The notes: generated by a model not told the origin, from the sequence alone. Counted from the first letter of the stretch, positions 1 through 5,954 are shown. The stretch: DNA of 6,027 nucleotides from an uncultured Saprospiraceae bacterium (GCA_937921525.1 CAKZUM010000640.1:1-6027), one strand, 5' to 3'. Translations and numbers: made by a program.

Positions 1-365
1 GTTACTTTTAAAGAATAGGTCTTATTGCAATCCACCAACTCCGTAGCCAAAGACACTCCGTTTGACAAATCAGCACTAGTATTTGCACTAACTGTGGCTC
101 TAACTATCTGACTAGAACTGATTCGTGCCTCAAAATCATAACTTACCCCAGCACCAAAACAAGGGTCTTCTAAAAAACCATCGATACTAATAAAACCTTG
201 ACATCCGGGGTTAATAGCTACTCTAACATTATTATTACAAACTAGAGCTTTTCCTGTGCAATTAACAGGCAAAGCATCTGGAGATGCATTGGCATTAAAA
301 GTAGTAAAAAATAGAGCGCTGACTATAGCTAAAGTAGCTAAAAGTGGGTGTAATCTTTTGTTCAT
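1..365 (-). CDS. Secreted cysteine-containing protein, N-terminal part (cut by window edge)
   Basis: The minus-strand frame opens with ATG at 365-363 and stays open through 121 complete codons to the left edge, so the C-terminus is missing. Residues 1-27 form a clear Sec signal peptide: basic start MNKR, hydrophobic core LLATLAIVSALFF, then an A-N-A cleavage site before S28. The mature part has cysteines at 36, 43, 55, 69 and 113 in the pattern VNCTGKALVCNNNVRVAI, then NPGCQGFI and EDPCFG. This spacing recalls the short repeated beta-rich cysteine modules of large secreted Saprospiraceae proteins, many of which end in a type IX secretion sorting domain; that end would be off the window. The family link is from memory and unproven, and no enzyme motif is visible. 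The start is well supported by the signal peptide, and there is no Shine-Dalgarno site. The gene points away from purL. Confidence 0.72.
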   Translation of the reverse strand, partial: MNKRLHPLLATLAIVSALFFTTFNANASPDALPVNCTGKALVCNNNVRVAINPGCQGFISIDGFLEDPCFGAGVSYDFEARISSSQIVRATVSANTSADLSNGVSLATELVDCNKTYSLKV

Positions 366-411
366 GGATCAATACGGTTTTACTAATAGTTCTCAATGAT
401 TTTTGACATAT

Positions 412-444
412 ACGTTTACTAAACCTTTGAGGTTTAGTAAACGT
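412..444. repeat. Perfect 15-bp stem, 3-base loop hairpin upstream of the secreted-protein gene
   Basis: ACGTTTACTAAACCT at 412-426 is the exact reverse complement of 430-444, around the loop TTG. It lies 47 bases upstream of the minus-strand start codon at 365. Neither strand has a proper T-run after the stem, so a standard intrinsic terminator is unlikely. It could be a 5' leader hairpin or an operator-like dyad of the minus-strand gene. The role is inferred from position only. Confidence 0.6.
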
Positions 445-534
445 GTCCTATGTACATTTTCAAAATAAAGCTACATTAATGCCAATATGCATATTGCTTA
501 TAAAAATATAGAATAGATAGATTTATTGTAAGAA

Positions 535-653
535 CTCAATGGGTAAATGAATAGAGGAAAAAATGAGTAGATGTGGGTTTTCGTCTTTGAAAAAGAGGTC
601 TTTTATCAAAGAGGTGCATACTATTTGCCCATTTATCTAATTTACTCGTTGAG
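535..653. repeat. Imperfect 119-bp fold-back with an inner hairpin
   Basis: The ends CTCAATGGGTAAAT (535-548) and the reverse complement of 640-653 match at 12 of 14 positions. The middle contains a second stem, TCTTTGAAAAAGA (584-596) against 599-612, complementary apart from one bulged base. Between these the complementarity is weak and gapped, so the full-length fold is uncertain. It could be a degenerate non-autonomous element or a structured leader of leftward transcription. Confidence 0.3.
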
Positions 654-727
654 AAATTATATCAATTCGACTTAAAATCGGTAGGAAGGTAAAGATGGAT
701 TCTATGGATAGAATACTATATTCCTTT

Positions 728-758
728 CAAAACTAAAATAATTTAAAGTATAAGGCAA
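728..758 (-). promoter_or_regulatory. Candidate Bacteroidota promoter firing leftward
   Basis: Read on the minus strand, TTG (758-756), a 20-base spacer and TAGTTTTG (735-728) match the Bacteroidota -33/-7 pattern TTG-N17-23-TAnnTTTG exactly. Transcription would begin near 720 and reach the secreted-protein gene after a leader of about 355 bases that crosses all the hairpins in this gap. Such short motifs arise by chance in AT-rich DNA. No better promoter was found closer to the gene; TTATTTTG at 468-461 has one mismatch and no suitably spaced TTG. Confidence 0.3.
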
Positions 759-845
759 GTAATCCTTTTCATTTCAAACTAAAAAAGGGAAATTTGCAGT
801 TTTTAGGACTATTATTTAAAAAAGCAGAGAAAGGAGTGCAGAAGT

Positions 846-875
846 CTATGTGATCTATGTACCTATGTGGTAAAA
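846..875 (+). repeat. Solo arm of the TTTTACCACATAGG repeat, in the purL upstream region
   Basis: These 30 bases match the right arm of the inverted repeat downstream of purL (4713-4742) at 27 of 30 positions, and the reverse complement of its left arm (4671-4700) at 28 of 30. No partner arm is visible upstream, so this copy is single. It ends in CCTATGTGGTAAAA and stops ten bases before the proposed purL -7 element. The upstream in-frame ATG at 857 lies inside this repeat, which argues against using that ATG as the purL start. Confidence 0.75.
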
Positions 876-884
876 TACAACTCA

Positions 885-892
885 TAAATTTG
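885..892 (+). promoter_or_regulatory. Probable purL promoter, -7 element TAAATTTG
   Basis: TAAATTTG is an exact match to the Bacteroidota -7 element TAnnTTTG. It sits 51 bases before the preferred purL ATG at 944, so transcription would start near 899 and leave a leader of about 45 bases. The -33 box is poor: the nearest candidate is the ATG at 865-867 (TTG expected), 17 bases upstream and inside the repeat arm at 846-875. No purine riboswitch or attenuator would fit in so short a leader. The element also supports the start at 944, because the ATG at 857 would be upstream of the transcript. Confidence 0.5.
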
Positions 893-943
893 TGGTATTT
901 CTTCGTGCTCGTTTCAAAACCTATAAACCTATCCAGGCATACT

Positions 944-3900
944 ATGATAACTTTTTTCGGAACAACTACAGATTATTTATACGCTGTTCAGACCAAAGAG
1001 GCACTCCCCCCTGAAGCAGTCAATAAATTAAAATGGCTATTCAGCAATCATGGGCCTATCAACTTAGAGGAAATCCATGAACCCTTCCTTGGCCCCAGGG
1101 CAGCTATGGTGACTCCATGGAGCACAAATGCGGTAGAAATTACGCAAAACATGGCAATCCAAGGTATCATAAGGATCGAGAAATTTACAGCAATTCCCAA
1201 GGATTTCGAGGACTATGATCCGATGCTATTTCAAAAATATGAACAGTTAGATCAGCAAGTCTTTAATGTAGATGTTCAACCTGAATCAGTACTACTGATT
1301 AAAGACATTACTGTATTCAACGAGCAGGAAGGATTAGCACTAAGTGAGGAAGAAATAAGTTATTTAGAAAGTGTATCTGAAAAAATTAATCGTCCATTAA
1401 CGGACTCAGAGGTGTTTGGATTCTCTCAAGTGAATAGTGAACATTGTAGACATAAAATATTCAATGGAACGTTTATCATAGATGGGGAAGAAAAATCCAA
1501 TACCCTATTCCAAATGATAAAGCAGACTGCTAAGGAAAATCCTAATGGTATAGTGTCTGCCTATAAAGATAATGTAGCTTTTGTCGAAGGACCTACCGTT
1601 ACGCAGTTTGCCCCTAAGTCTCCAGACAAGCCTGACTATTATACTAAAAAACCTTTTAAGTCCGTCCTTTCATTAAAAGCAGAGACACATAACTTTCCGA
1701 CTACTGTAGAACCCTTTAATGGTGCTGCCACAGGTTCTGGTGGGGAGATACGGGATAGATTAGCAGGAGGGCAAGGTTCGCTTCCATTGGCGGGTACGGC
1801 AGTATATATGACCTCTTATTCCAGATTGGCCGATAATAGACCCTGGGAAAAAGGCATGGAGGCGCGTCCTTGGTTGTACCAAACCCCGATGGATATTTTA
1901 ATCAAAGCTTCAAATGGTGCTTCGGATTTTGGTAATAAGTTTGGACAGCCCTTAATCTCTGGTTCTCTATTGACCTTTGAACATCAGGAAAATGTTCGAC
2001 AAATGGGGTTTGATAAAGTGATTATGATGGCAGGTGGTATTGGCTACGGCAAGGCGGACCAAGCTATTAAAGAGGAACCCAAAACTGGTGACAAAATTGT
2101 CATCCTAGGAGGCGATAATTATCGTATTGGGATGGGTGGTGCGGCAGTATCTTCTGCCGACACAGGAGAATTTAGCTCTGGCATAGAATTAAACGCAGTC
2201 CAACGTTCCAATCCCGAAATGCAGAAACGAGTCGCCAATGCTATTAGAGGTTTAGTGGAAAGTGACCATAATCCAATTGTTTCCATTCACGATCATGGTG
2301 CAGGAGGCCATTTGAATTGTTTGTCTGAATTAGTAGAAGATACTGGAGGAAAAATCGACTTGTCTAAATTACCTGTTGGCGACCCTACCCTCTCTGCTAA
2401 AGAAATCATTGGTAATGAATCCCAAGAAAGAATGGGTTTAGTAGCAGCACCAAAGGATTTAGACTTATTAAAAACAATCGCAGAAAGAGAACGGGCACCA
2501 ATATATGAAGTAGGAAAGGTAACGGGTGATAATAGATTTAGTTTTGAATCTAGCACCACTAAAGAAAAGCCCATAGACTTGGCATTAGAAGATATGTTTG
2601 GTAGTTCTCCTAAAACGGTACTCTCTGATAAAACGGTAGGCAGACCACATAAAACCTTATCCTACCATGATGCTTACTTGCATGAATATTTGGAGCATGT
2701 ACTCAAACTAGAAGCCGTAGCATGTAAAGACTGGTTGACCAATAAAGTTGATCGGTGTGTGGGAGGGCGAGTAGCCAAACAACAATGTGTAGGGCCTTTA
2801 CAATTACCTTTGAATAACTGTGGTGTCATGGCTTTAGATTATGACAGCTTGGAAGGGGTAGCAACATCCATCGGCCACGCACCAATTAGCGGATTACTCA
2901 ATCCTGCTAAAGGAGCCAAAAATGCCATTGCAGAAGCCTTAACTAATCTGATTTGGGCACCACTTAAAGATGGATTGAAGTCCGTCTCTTTGTCTGCCAA
3001 TTGGATGTGGCCCTGCAAGAATCCGGGTGAAGATGCTAGATTGTATAAAGCGGTAAAAGCAGTCTCAGATTTTTCTATTGCATTAGGCATCAATGTCCCA
3101 ACAGGTAAGGATTCCTTGTCTATGAAGCAAAAATATGGTGATAAGGAGGTTTTAGCACCGGGAACTGTAATTATTTCTACCGTTGGTAATTGCGATGATA
3201 TTTCTAGAATAGTAGAACCCCTATTTCAAGTTGGAAAAGGAAGTATTTATTACATTGATTGCTCTAGTTATGAATACAGTTTGGGAGGTTCTACATTAGC
3301 GCAGACGCTCAATAAAATTGGGAAAAAAGCACCTAGTGTTAAGGATCCAGCTTACTTCGCAAAGGTATTTAATACCATCCAACAATTAATTCGACAGGAT
3401 AAGATCGTAGCTGGGCATGATATATCTTCTGGAGGTCTAATCACTACTTTACTAGAACTTTGTTTTGCTAATAATAATGTTGGTGCTGAAATTAATTTAT
3501 CCTCTATTCCAGAAGAAGATTTAGTAAAACTATTATTTGCCGAGAATGCGGGTATCGTCTTCCAGTCAAGTGATGCGACTATTGAACCTTTAATGAAAGA
3601 TGCGGGTCTTACTTTCCATAAAATAGGAAGTGTCCATGTAACGAATGAACTGAGTATTAAGAAAGGCCAAGCTGAGTTCCACTTTGACATTGCGCACCTA
3701 AGAGATGTTTGGTATGAGACCTCTTATTTGTTGGATCAAAAACAGACTGCTGCCCCACTTGCAAAAGCTCGGTATGACAATTATAAAAATCAGCCTTTAA
3801 AATTTTCTTTTCCTGAACAGTTCACAGGGAAGTTGCCAAATATAGATGCGTCTAAACCTAGACCTAAAGCAGCCATCATTAGAGAAAAAGGAAGTAACTC

Positions 3901-4615
3901 TGAGCGGGAAATGGCACATGCCATGTACCTTGCTGGGTTTGATGTAAAAGACGTCCACATGACTGATTTAATATCAGGTCGAGAAACTTTAGAAGATATT
4001 CAATTTGTAGGGGCGGTCGGTGGTTTTTCTAATTCAGATGTGCTAGGGTCAGCTAAAGGTTGGGCAGGGGCATTTTTATATAATGAAAAAGCTAAGAAGA
4101 CATTAGATAATTTCTTTAAACGAGAAGATGTCTTATCCGTAGGAATCTGTAATGGTTGTCAATTATTTATGGAGTTGGAGTTAATCAATCCAGAACAATT
4201 ACACCATTCTAAAATGACCTATAATGACTCTGGTAAGCATGAAAGTGCATTTACTTCTGTCCATATACAAGAGAATAATTCGGTGATGTTGTCCTCTTTA
4301 GCAGGAAGTACTTTAGGCGTTTGGATTTCTCATGGGGAAGGAAAATTCGATTTAGAGTTAGCTGAAAGTCAATATGGAATCGTTGCTAAATATGGTTATG
4401 ACGGCTATCCTTCCAATCCAAATGGGAGTGACTATAATACAGCGATGCTATGTAGTAAAGATGGTCGACATTTGGTGACTATGCCACATATAGAACGTTC
4501 TATCTTCCAATGGAATTGGGCGAATTATCCTATTGATCGTAGAGACGAGGTATCACCTTGGATTGAAGCTTTTGTGAACGCTCGAGAGTGGATCGAGGCT
4601 CGGAATAATGCATAA
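944..4615 (+). CDS. purL: Phosphoribosylformylglycinamidine synthase, large single-chain form
   Basis: Catalyses the fourth step of de novo purine synthesis in the cytoplasm: FGAR, glutamine and ATP give FGAM, glutamate, ADP and phosphate (EC 6.3.5.3). The 1223 residues include every part of the long-form enzyme (E. coli about 1295). Residues 1 to about 115 are the PurS-like N-terminal domain. The linker carries SEHCRHK (165-171; H167 is the likely catalytic histidine by analogy). The synthetase core has ETHNFPTTVEPFNGAATG (from E247), HDHGAGG (from H449), PTGKDSLSM (from P719) and GHDISSGG (from G824). The glutaminase domain, about 973-1223, has the elbow GICNG with nucleophile C1069 and PHIER with H1182 and E1184, so the triad is intact. 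The ATG at 944 is preferred over the in-frame ATG at 857: the extra 29 residues are unlike PurL, begin inside a dispersed repeat, and precede the likely transcription start. Stop TAA at 4613-4615. The gene stands alone and converges with the DUF1761 gene. Confidence 0.97.
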   Translation: MITFFGTTTDYLYAVQTKEALPPEAVNKLKWLFSNHGPINLEEIHEPFLGPRAAMVTPWSTNAVEITQNMAIQGIIRIEKFTAIPKDFEDYDPMLFQKYEQLDQQVFNVDVQPESVLLIKDITVFNEQEGLALSEEEISYLESVSEKINRPLTDSEVFGFSQVNSEHCRHKIFNGTFIIDGEEKSNTLFQMIKQTAKENPNGIVSAYKDNVAFVEGPTVTQFAPKSPDKPDYYTKKPFKSVLSLKAETHNFPTTVEPFNGAATGSGGEIRDRLAGGQGSLPLAGTAVYMTSYSRLADNRPWEKGMEARPWLYQTPMDILIKASNGASDFGNKFGQPLISGSLLTFEHQENVRQMGFDKVIMMAGGIGYGKADQAIKEEPKTGDKIVILGGDNYRIGMGGAAVSSADTGEFSSGIELNAVQRSNPEMQKRVANAIRGLVESDHNPIVSIHDHGAGGHLNCLSELVEDTGGKIDLSKLPVGDPTLSAKEIIGNESQERMGLVAAPKDLDLLKTIAERERAPIYEVGKVTGDNRFSFESSTTKEKPIDLALEDMFGSSPKTVLSDKTVGRPHKTLSYHDAYLHEYLEHVLKLEAVACKDWLTNKVDRCVGGRVAKQQCVGPLQLPLNNCGVMALDYDSLEGVATSIGHAPISGLLNPAKGAKNAIAEALTNLIWAPLKDGLKSVSLSANWMWPCKNPGEDARLYKAVKAVSDFSIALGINVPTGKDSLSMKQKYGDKEVLAPGTVIISTVGNCDDISRIVEPLFQVGKGSIYYIDCSSYEYSLGGSTLAQTLNKIGKKAPSVKDPAYFAKVFNTIQQLIRQDKIVAGHDISSGGLITTLLELCFANNNVGAEINLSSIPEEDLVKLLFAENAGIVFQSSDATIEPLMKDAGLTFHKIGSVHVTNELSIKKGQAEFHFDIAHLRDVWYETSYLLDQKQTAAPLAKARYDNYKNQPLKFSFPEQFTGKLPNIDASKPRPKAAIIREKGSNSEREMAHAMYLAGFDVKDVHMTDLISGRETLEDIQFVGAVGGFSNSDVLGSAKGWAGAFLYNEKAKKTLDNFFKREDVLSVGICNGCQLFMELELINPEQLHHSKMTYNDSGKHESAFTSVHIQENNSVMLSSLAGSTLGVWISHGEGKFDLELAESQYGIVAKYGYDGYPSNPNGSDYNTAMLCSKDGRHLVTMPHIERSIFQWNWANYPIDRRDEVSPWIEAFVNAREWIEARNNA

Positions 4616-4672
4616 TTTTTTACCACAGATTCACTAATTCTAGATTTGAATGACTTAACTAATCGTAGAATT
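4616..4672. repeat. Degenerate TTTTTTACCAC element abutting the purL stop codon
   Basis: It begins directly after the TAA at 4613-4615 with TTTTTTACCACAGATTCAC, close to the left arm of the intact element at 5600-5665 (ACCACGGATTCACGGATT); the second unit has decayed to CTAATTCT. An internal stem pairs AATTCTA-GATT (4636-4646) with AATCGTAGAATT (4661-4672) with one bulge. A proper right arm ending in GGTAAAA is missing; the next TTTTACCA element takes its place and overlaps the last two bases. Confidence 0.5.
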
Positions 4673-4742
4673 TTACCACATAGGTACATAGGTCGCATAG
4701 TTTTACGTCCAACTATATGACCTATGAACCTATGTGGTAAAA
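4671..4742. repeat. TTTTACCACATAGG inverted repeat, 30-base arms
   Basis: The left arm 4671-4700 and right arm 4713-4742 are complementary at 27 of 30 positions around a 12-base loop. Each arm is TTTTACCA plus repeated 8-base units (CATAGGTA, CATAGGTC). The T-run is at the 5' end of the stem and an A-run at the 3' end on both strands, so a transcript would not end in U after the hairpin. This is a poor intrinsic terminator and looks like a dispersed palindromic repeat. A third arm lies at 846-875. Confidence 0.85.
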
Positions 4743-4778
4743 AAAGTTGTCTTACTTAGTAACGACAAAAGAATAACT

Positions 4779-4801
4779 ACCGCATTTATACGGTTTCTTT
4801 T
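4779..4801 (+). terminator. Weak candidate terminator for purL
   Basis: ACCG (4779-4782) and CGGT (4791-4794) form a short stem with an 8-base loop, followed by TTCTTTTGCTCTTATTTTT, which is T-rich. Outer pairing of AAAAGAA (4767-4773) with TTCTTTT extends the stem across a 5-base bulge. The stem is short, and the segment also belongs to the left arm of the larger fold-back, so the alternative fold may dominate. Confidence 0.2.
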
Positions 4802-4821
4802 GCTCTTATTTTTCCTTTGAA

Positions 4822-4847
4822 CCTGCCTGCCAAGGCACGCAGGCAGG
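4822..4847. repeat. GC-rich hairpin CCTGCCTGC / GCAGGCAGG
   Basis: The nine bases at 4822-4830 are the exact reverse complement of 4839-4847, around the 8-base loop CAAGGCAC. Its base composition is far richer in G+C than its surroundings, which suggests a dispersed repeat or insert. It forms the tip of the 185-bp fold-back. The 13-mer GCCTGCCAAGGCA at 4825-4837 recurs at 4972-4984 inside the DUF1761 gene. Confidence 0.7.
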
Positions 4848-4944
4848 ATCAGTCATAGTATCAACAATACTCCTTCTTTCAAAGAAAAACTAAGAACAAA
4901 ATAATCTCGCCTAAATACAATACTTATTATTTCGTCGTTACTTA

Positions 4945-5343
4945 TTAAAACTTCAACGCCGCACATACCCCGCCTGCCAAGGCAAAAAACGCTAAGGCAT
5001 AACCTCCATCAATTAAGAATAACTTTAAAGACTTCTTTTGATATAAATAGTTGACTGCCATTAATGGAAGCGCGTACATAATAGCAGAAAGCGCACCGTG
5101 AAAACCACCATGAACAAAAGTCTGCTCTTCTATTCCATGTAGATTGACTATAAAATTGATTCCTGCCGCTATAATACACATCATTAAAAATGATAGCCCA
5201 TGAGTTCTTAACATATCCGACTGCGCCTCTTCATCGGAAATACCCGTTTCTCTTTGCCAAGCTTTCCCAAATAAGACAGAATACCAAGCGAATCCAAGTC
5301 CAAATGCTGCTATTGCAGCTATTATTGGTTCTAAAAATTCCAT
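4945..5343 (-). CDS. DUF1761-type small integral membrane protein
   Basis: The 132-residue protein of unknown function resembles the DUF1761 family in length, in an early FAWYSVLFGKAWQRETG motif (residues 18-34, just after the first helix) and in a late IDGGYALAFFALAGG segment (111-125). Four hydrophobic segments are visible at about 4-25, 49-68, 79-99 and 106-129, so it should sit in the cytoplasmic membrane. Residues 27-48 form a polar charged loop, and HGGFHG (78-83) opens the third helix. There is no separate signal peptide. No enzymatic or transport role can be assigned from sequence. The start ATG at 5343-5341 follows an AT-rich leader without a Shine-Dalgarno site, normal in Bacteroidota; the family motif lies close to the N-terminus, so no downstream start is plausible. 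No perfect TAnnTTTG promoter was found in the 160 bases upstream. The gene converges on purL and is not in an operon with it. Confidence 0.85.
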   Translation of the reverse strand: MEFLEPIIAAIAAFGLGFAWYSVLFGKAWQRETGISDEEAQSDMLRTHGLSFLMMCIIAAGINFIVNLHGIEEQTFVHGGFHGALSAIMYALPLMAVNYLYQKKSLKLFLIDGGYALAFFALAGGVCAALKF

Positions 5344-5599
5344 AATTTAATTGATTTTAGTTGATTATTGAATGTAAGCTTGAAGGTAGTAAAACAGTCA
5401 ACTATTTAAAAAGAATCTTTGAGATTTATCAAATTATAAACAAAATAATTACGTTATTGAATAACCGATATATATAGGTGAACAGCAATTTATGCCATTT
5501 TGGAGATTGGCATTAGAATGTAGTAGTTATCTAGAACCAAGACGTTTCCATAAATAACAACTTGACAAGTTTATCTAAAGCCAAAAAGTAGTTGACACT

Positions 5600-5665
5600 T
5601 TTTTACCACGGATTCACGGATTTTAAGCGTTCTACTTAGTTTAATCCGTGAATCCGTGGTAAAAA
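5600..5665. repeat. TTTTTACCACGGATTCACGG inverted repeat, perfect 23-base arms
   Basis: The arm at 5600-5622 is the exact reverse complement of 5643-5665, around a 20-base loop. Each arm is a T-run, ACCA, then two units with an 8-base period (CGGATTCA, CGGATT). The layout is that of the element at 4671-4742 with a different unit sequence. T-runs face outward at the 5' end on both strands, so it does not read as an intrinsic terminator. Perfect arms suggest recent spread or maintained function. I recall similar sequences between genes in other Bacteroidota, but this was not checked. Confidence 0.88.
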
Positions 5666-5745
5666 CACAATTAGTGTAAACCTCCTTGATAATCTTGTCC
5701 CTTTTTTGTGTAATTTCTCTTTTTTCCTATGAAATTAGGCTGTTA

Positions 5746-5781
5746 AACGTGTCGGACACCTTCGAAGGTGTCCGACACGTT
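5746..5781. repeat. Perfect 36-bp palindrome made of two smaller palindromes
   Basis: The 18 bases to the left of the centre (5763/5764, in TTCGAA) are exactly mirrored on the right, with no loop. Each half contains its own dyad: GTGTC-G-GACAC at 5749-5759 and GTGTC-C-GACAC at 5768-5778. The single strand can therefore form either one long hairpin or two small ones. It is GC-richer than its AT-rich surroundings. No T-run follows on either strand. It resembles REP-like dispersed palindromes; no cognate transposase is in view. Confidence 0.88.
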
Positions 5782-5809
5782 GGCTACCGTTTCAGTAGTT
5801 GACAATCTA

Positions 5810-5827
5810 TAGCTATTTAAATAGCTA
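5810..5827. repeat. 18-bp AT-rich perfect palindrome
   Basis: TAGCTATTTAAATAGCTA is its own reverse complement. It lies 29 bases right of the 36-bp palindrome and about 90 bases downstream of the leftward promoter at 5922-5954. It could be a protein-binding dyad or a weak stem in a leftward transcript; no poly-U tract follows. Confidence 0.5.
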
Positions 5828-5921
5828 GTATTCAGTTAATTAGGTATATTTTCGGAGTCTAAAAAACCTCTACATTATCCAACTAGATCAAATCAAAAGC
5901 CTATCAAGCACAAAAACGACG

Positions 5922-5954
5922 CAAAGGTAAGATTTTGTTCTCTGTTAGTACCAA
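5922..5954 (-). promoter_or_regulatory. Strong-looking Bacteroidota promoter firing leftward
   Basis: On the minus strand TTG (5954-5952), a 22-base spacer and TACCTTTG (5929-5922) match the phylum's -33/-7 pattern, and TACCTTTGC is a form often seen in strong Bacteroidota promoters. Transcription would start near 5915 and run toward the DUF1761 gene, 570 bases away, across two palindromes and the 5600-5665 repeat. No reading frame begins soon after it, so it may make a small RNA, a long leader, or be a chance match. Confidence 0.4.

Larger units (their letters stand above)
366..943. other. Intergenic region between the divergent secreted-protein gene and purL
   Basis: This 578-base AT-rich stretch has no credible gene; the longest candidate plus-strand frame I checked is 25 codons at 563-640 and runs through a hairpin. 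It is rich in dyad symmetry: a 15-bp stem at 412-444, a 14-bp perfect palindrome at 483-496, an imperfect fold-back at 535-653 with an inner hairpin at 584-612, and ATTCTAT/ATAGAAT at 699-714. It also holds a candidate leftward promoter at 728-758, a repeat arm at 846-875 and the probable purL promoter at 885-892. No known riboswitch pattern was recognised. Confidence 0.7.
4758..4942. repeat. 185-bp fold-back element (MITE-like)
   Basis: The left arm 4758-4821 (64 bases) and the reverse complement of the right arm 4878-4942 (65 bases) agree at about 50 of 64 positions by hand alignment, with one gap. The outer 22 bases are the best kept (19 of 22), beginning with AGTAACGAC, and the inner ends both read CTTTGAA. 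The 56-base centre contains the GC-rich hairpin at 4822-4847 and a small stem AGTAT/ATACT at 4857-4871. No target-site duplication is obvious. The right end lies two bases from the stop codon of the DUF1761 gene. It could be an old non-autonomous mobile element or a bidirectional termination structure. Confidence 0.55.
4616..4944. other. Repeat-filled intergenic region between convergent purL and the DUF1761 gene
   Basis: The 329 bases contain no credible gene; a 16-codon minus-strand frame running through the GC-rich hairpin was dismissed. Nearly all of it is inverted repeat: a degenerate TTTTTTACCAC element starting at the first base after the purL stop (4616-4672), a 72-bp TTTTACCACATAGG inverted repeat (4671-4742), and a 185-bp fold-back (4758-4942) with a GC-rich hairpin at its tip (4822-4847). 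Any transcription terminators for the two converging genes must lie among these structures. Confidence 0.8.

Noticed and set aside
563..640. 25-codon plus-strand frame preceded by an AGAGG-like site
   Set aside because: Too short, unrecognisable, and its sequence is explained by the inner hairpin at 584-612; Shine-Dalgarno sites carry little weight in Bacteroidota.
857..943. N-terminal extension of purL from the upstream in-frame ATG
   Set aside because: It begins within a dispersed repeat, precedes the likely transcription start and does not resemble PurL N-termini; ATG 944 is preferred.
2293..3690. Minus-strand open frames of 84-112 codons inside purL
   Set aside because: They are antisense shadows of a fully conserved coding sequence, with no recognisable protein features.
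4671..4742. Intrinsic terminator of purL
   Set aside because: The stem is strong, but on either strand the T-run precedes the stem and an A-run follows it, the reverse of a Rho-independent terminator.
5358..5404. Inverted repeat TAGTTGA / TCAACTA upstream of the DUF1761 gene
   Set aside because: Only seven bases with a 33-base spacer in AT-rich DNA; expected by chance.
5492..5557. 21-codon plus-strand frame starting MPFWRLALE
   Set aside because: Too short, no promoter or conserved feature, and partly a local dyad (ATGCCA/TGGCAT).
5600..5781. CRISPR-like array from the neighbouring palindromic repeats
   Set aside because: The repeats differ from each other, show no regular spacing or spacers, and there are no cas genes.
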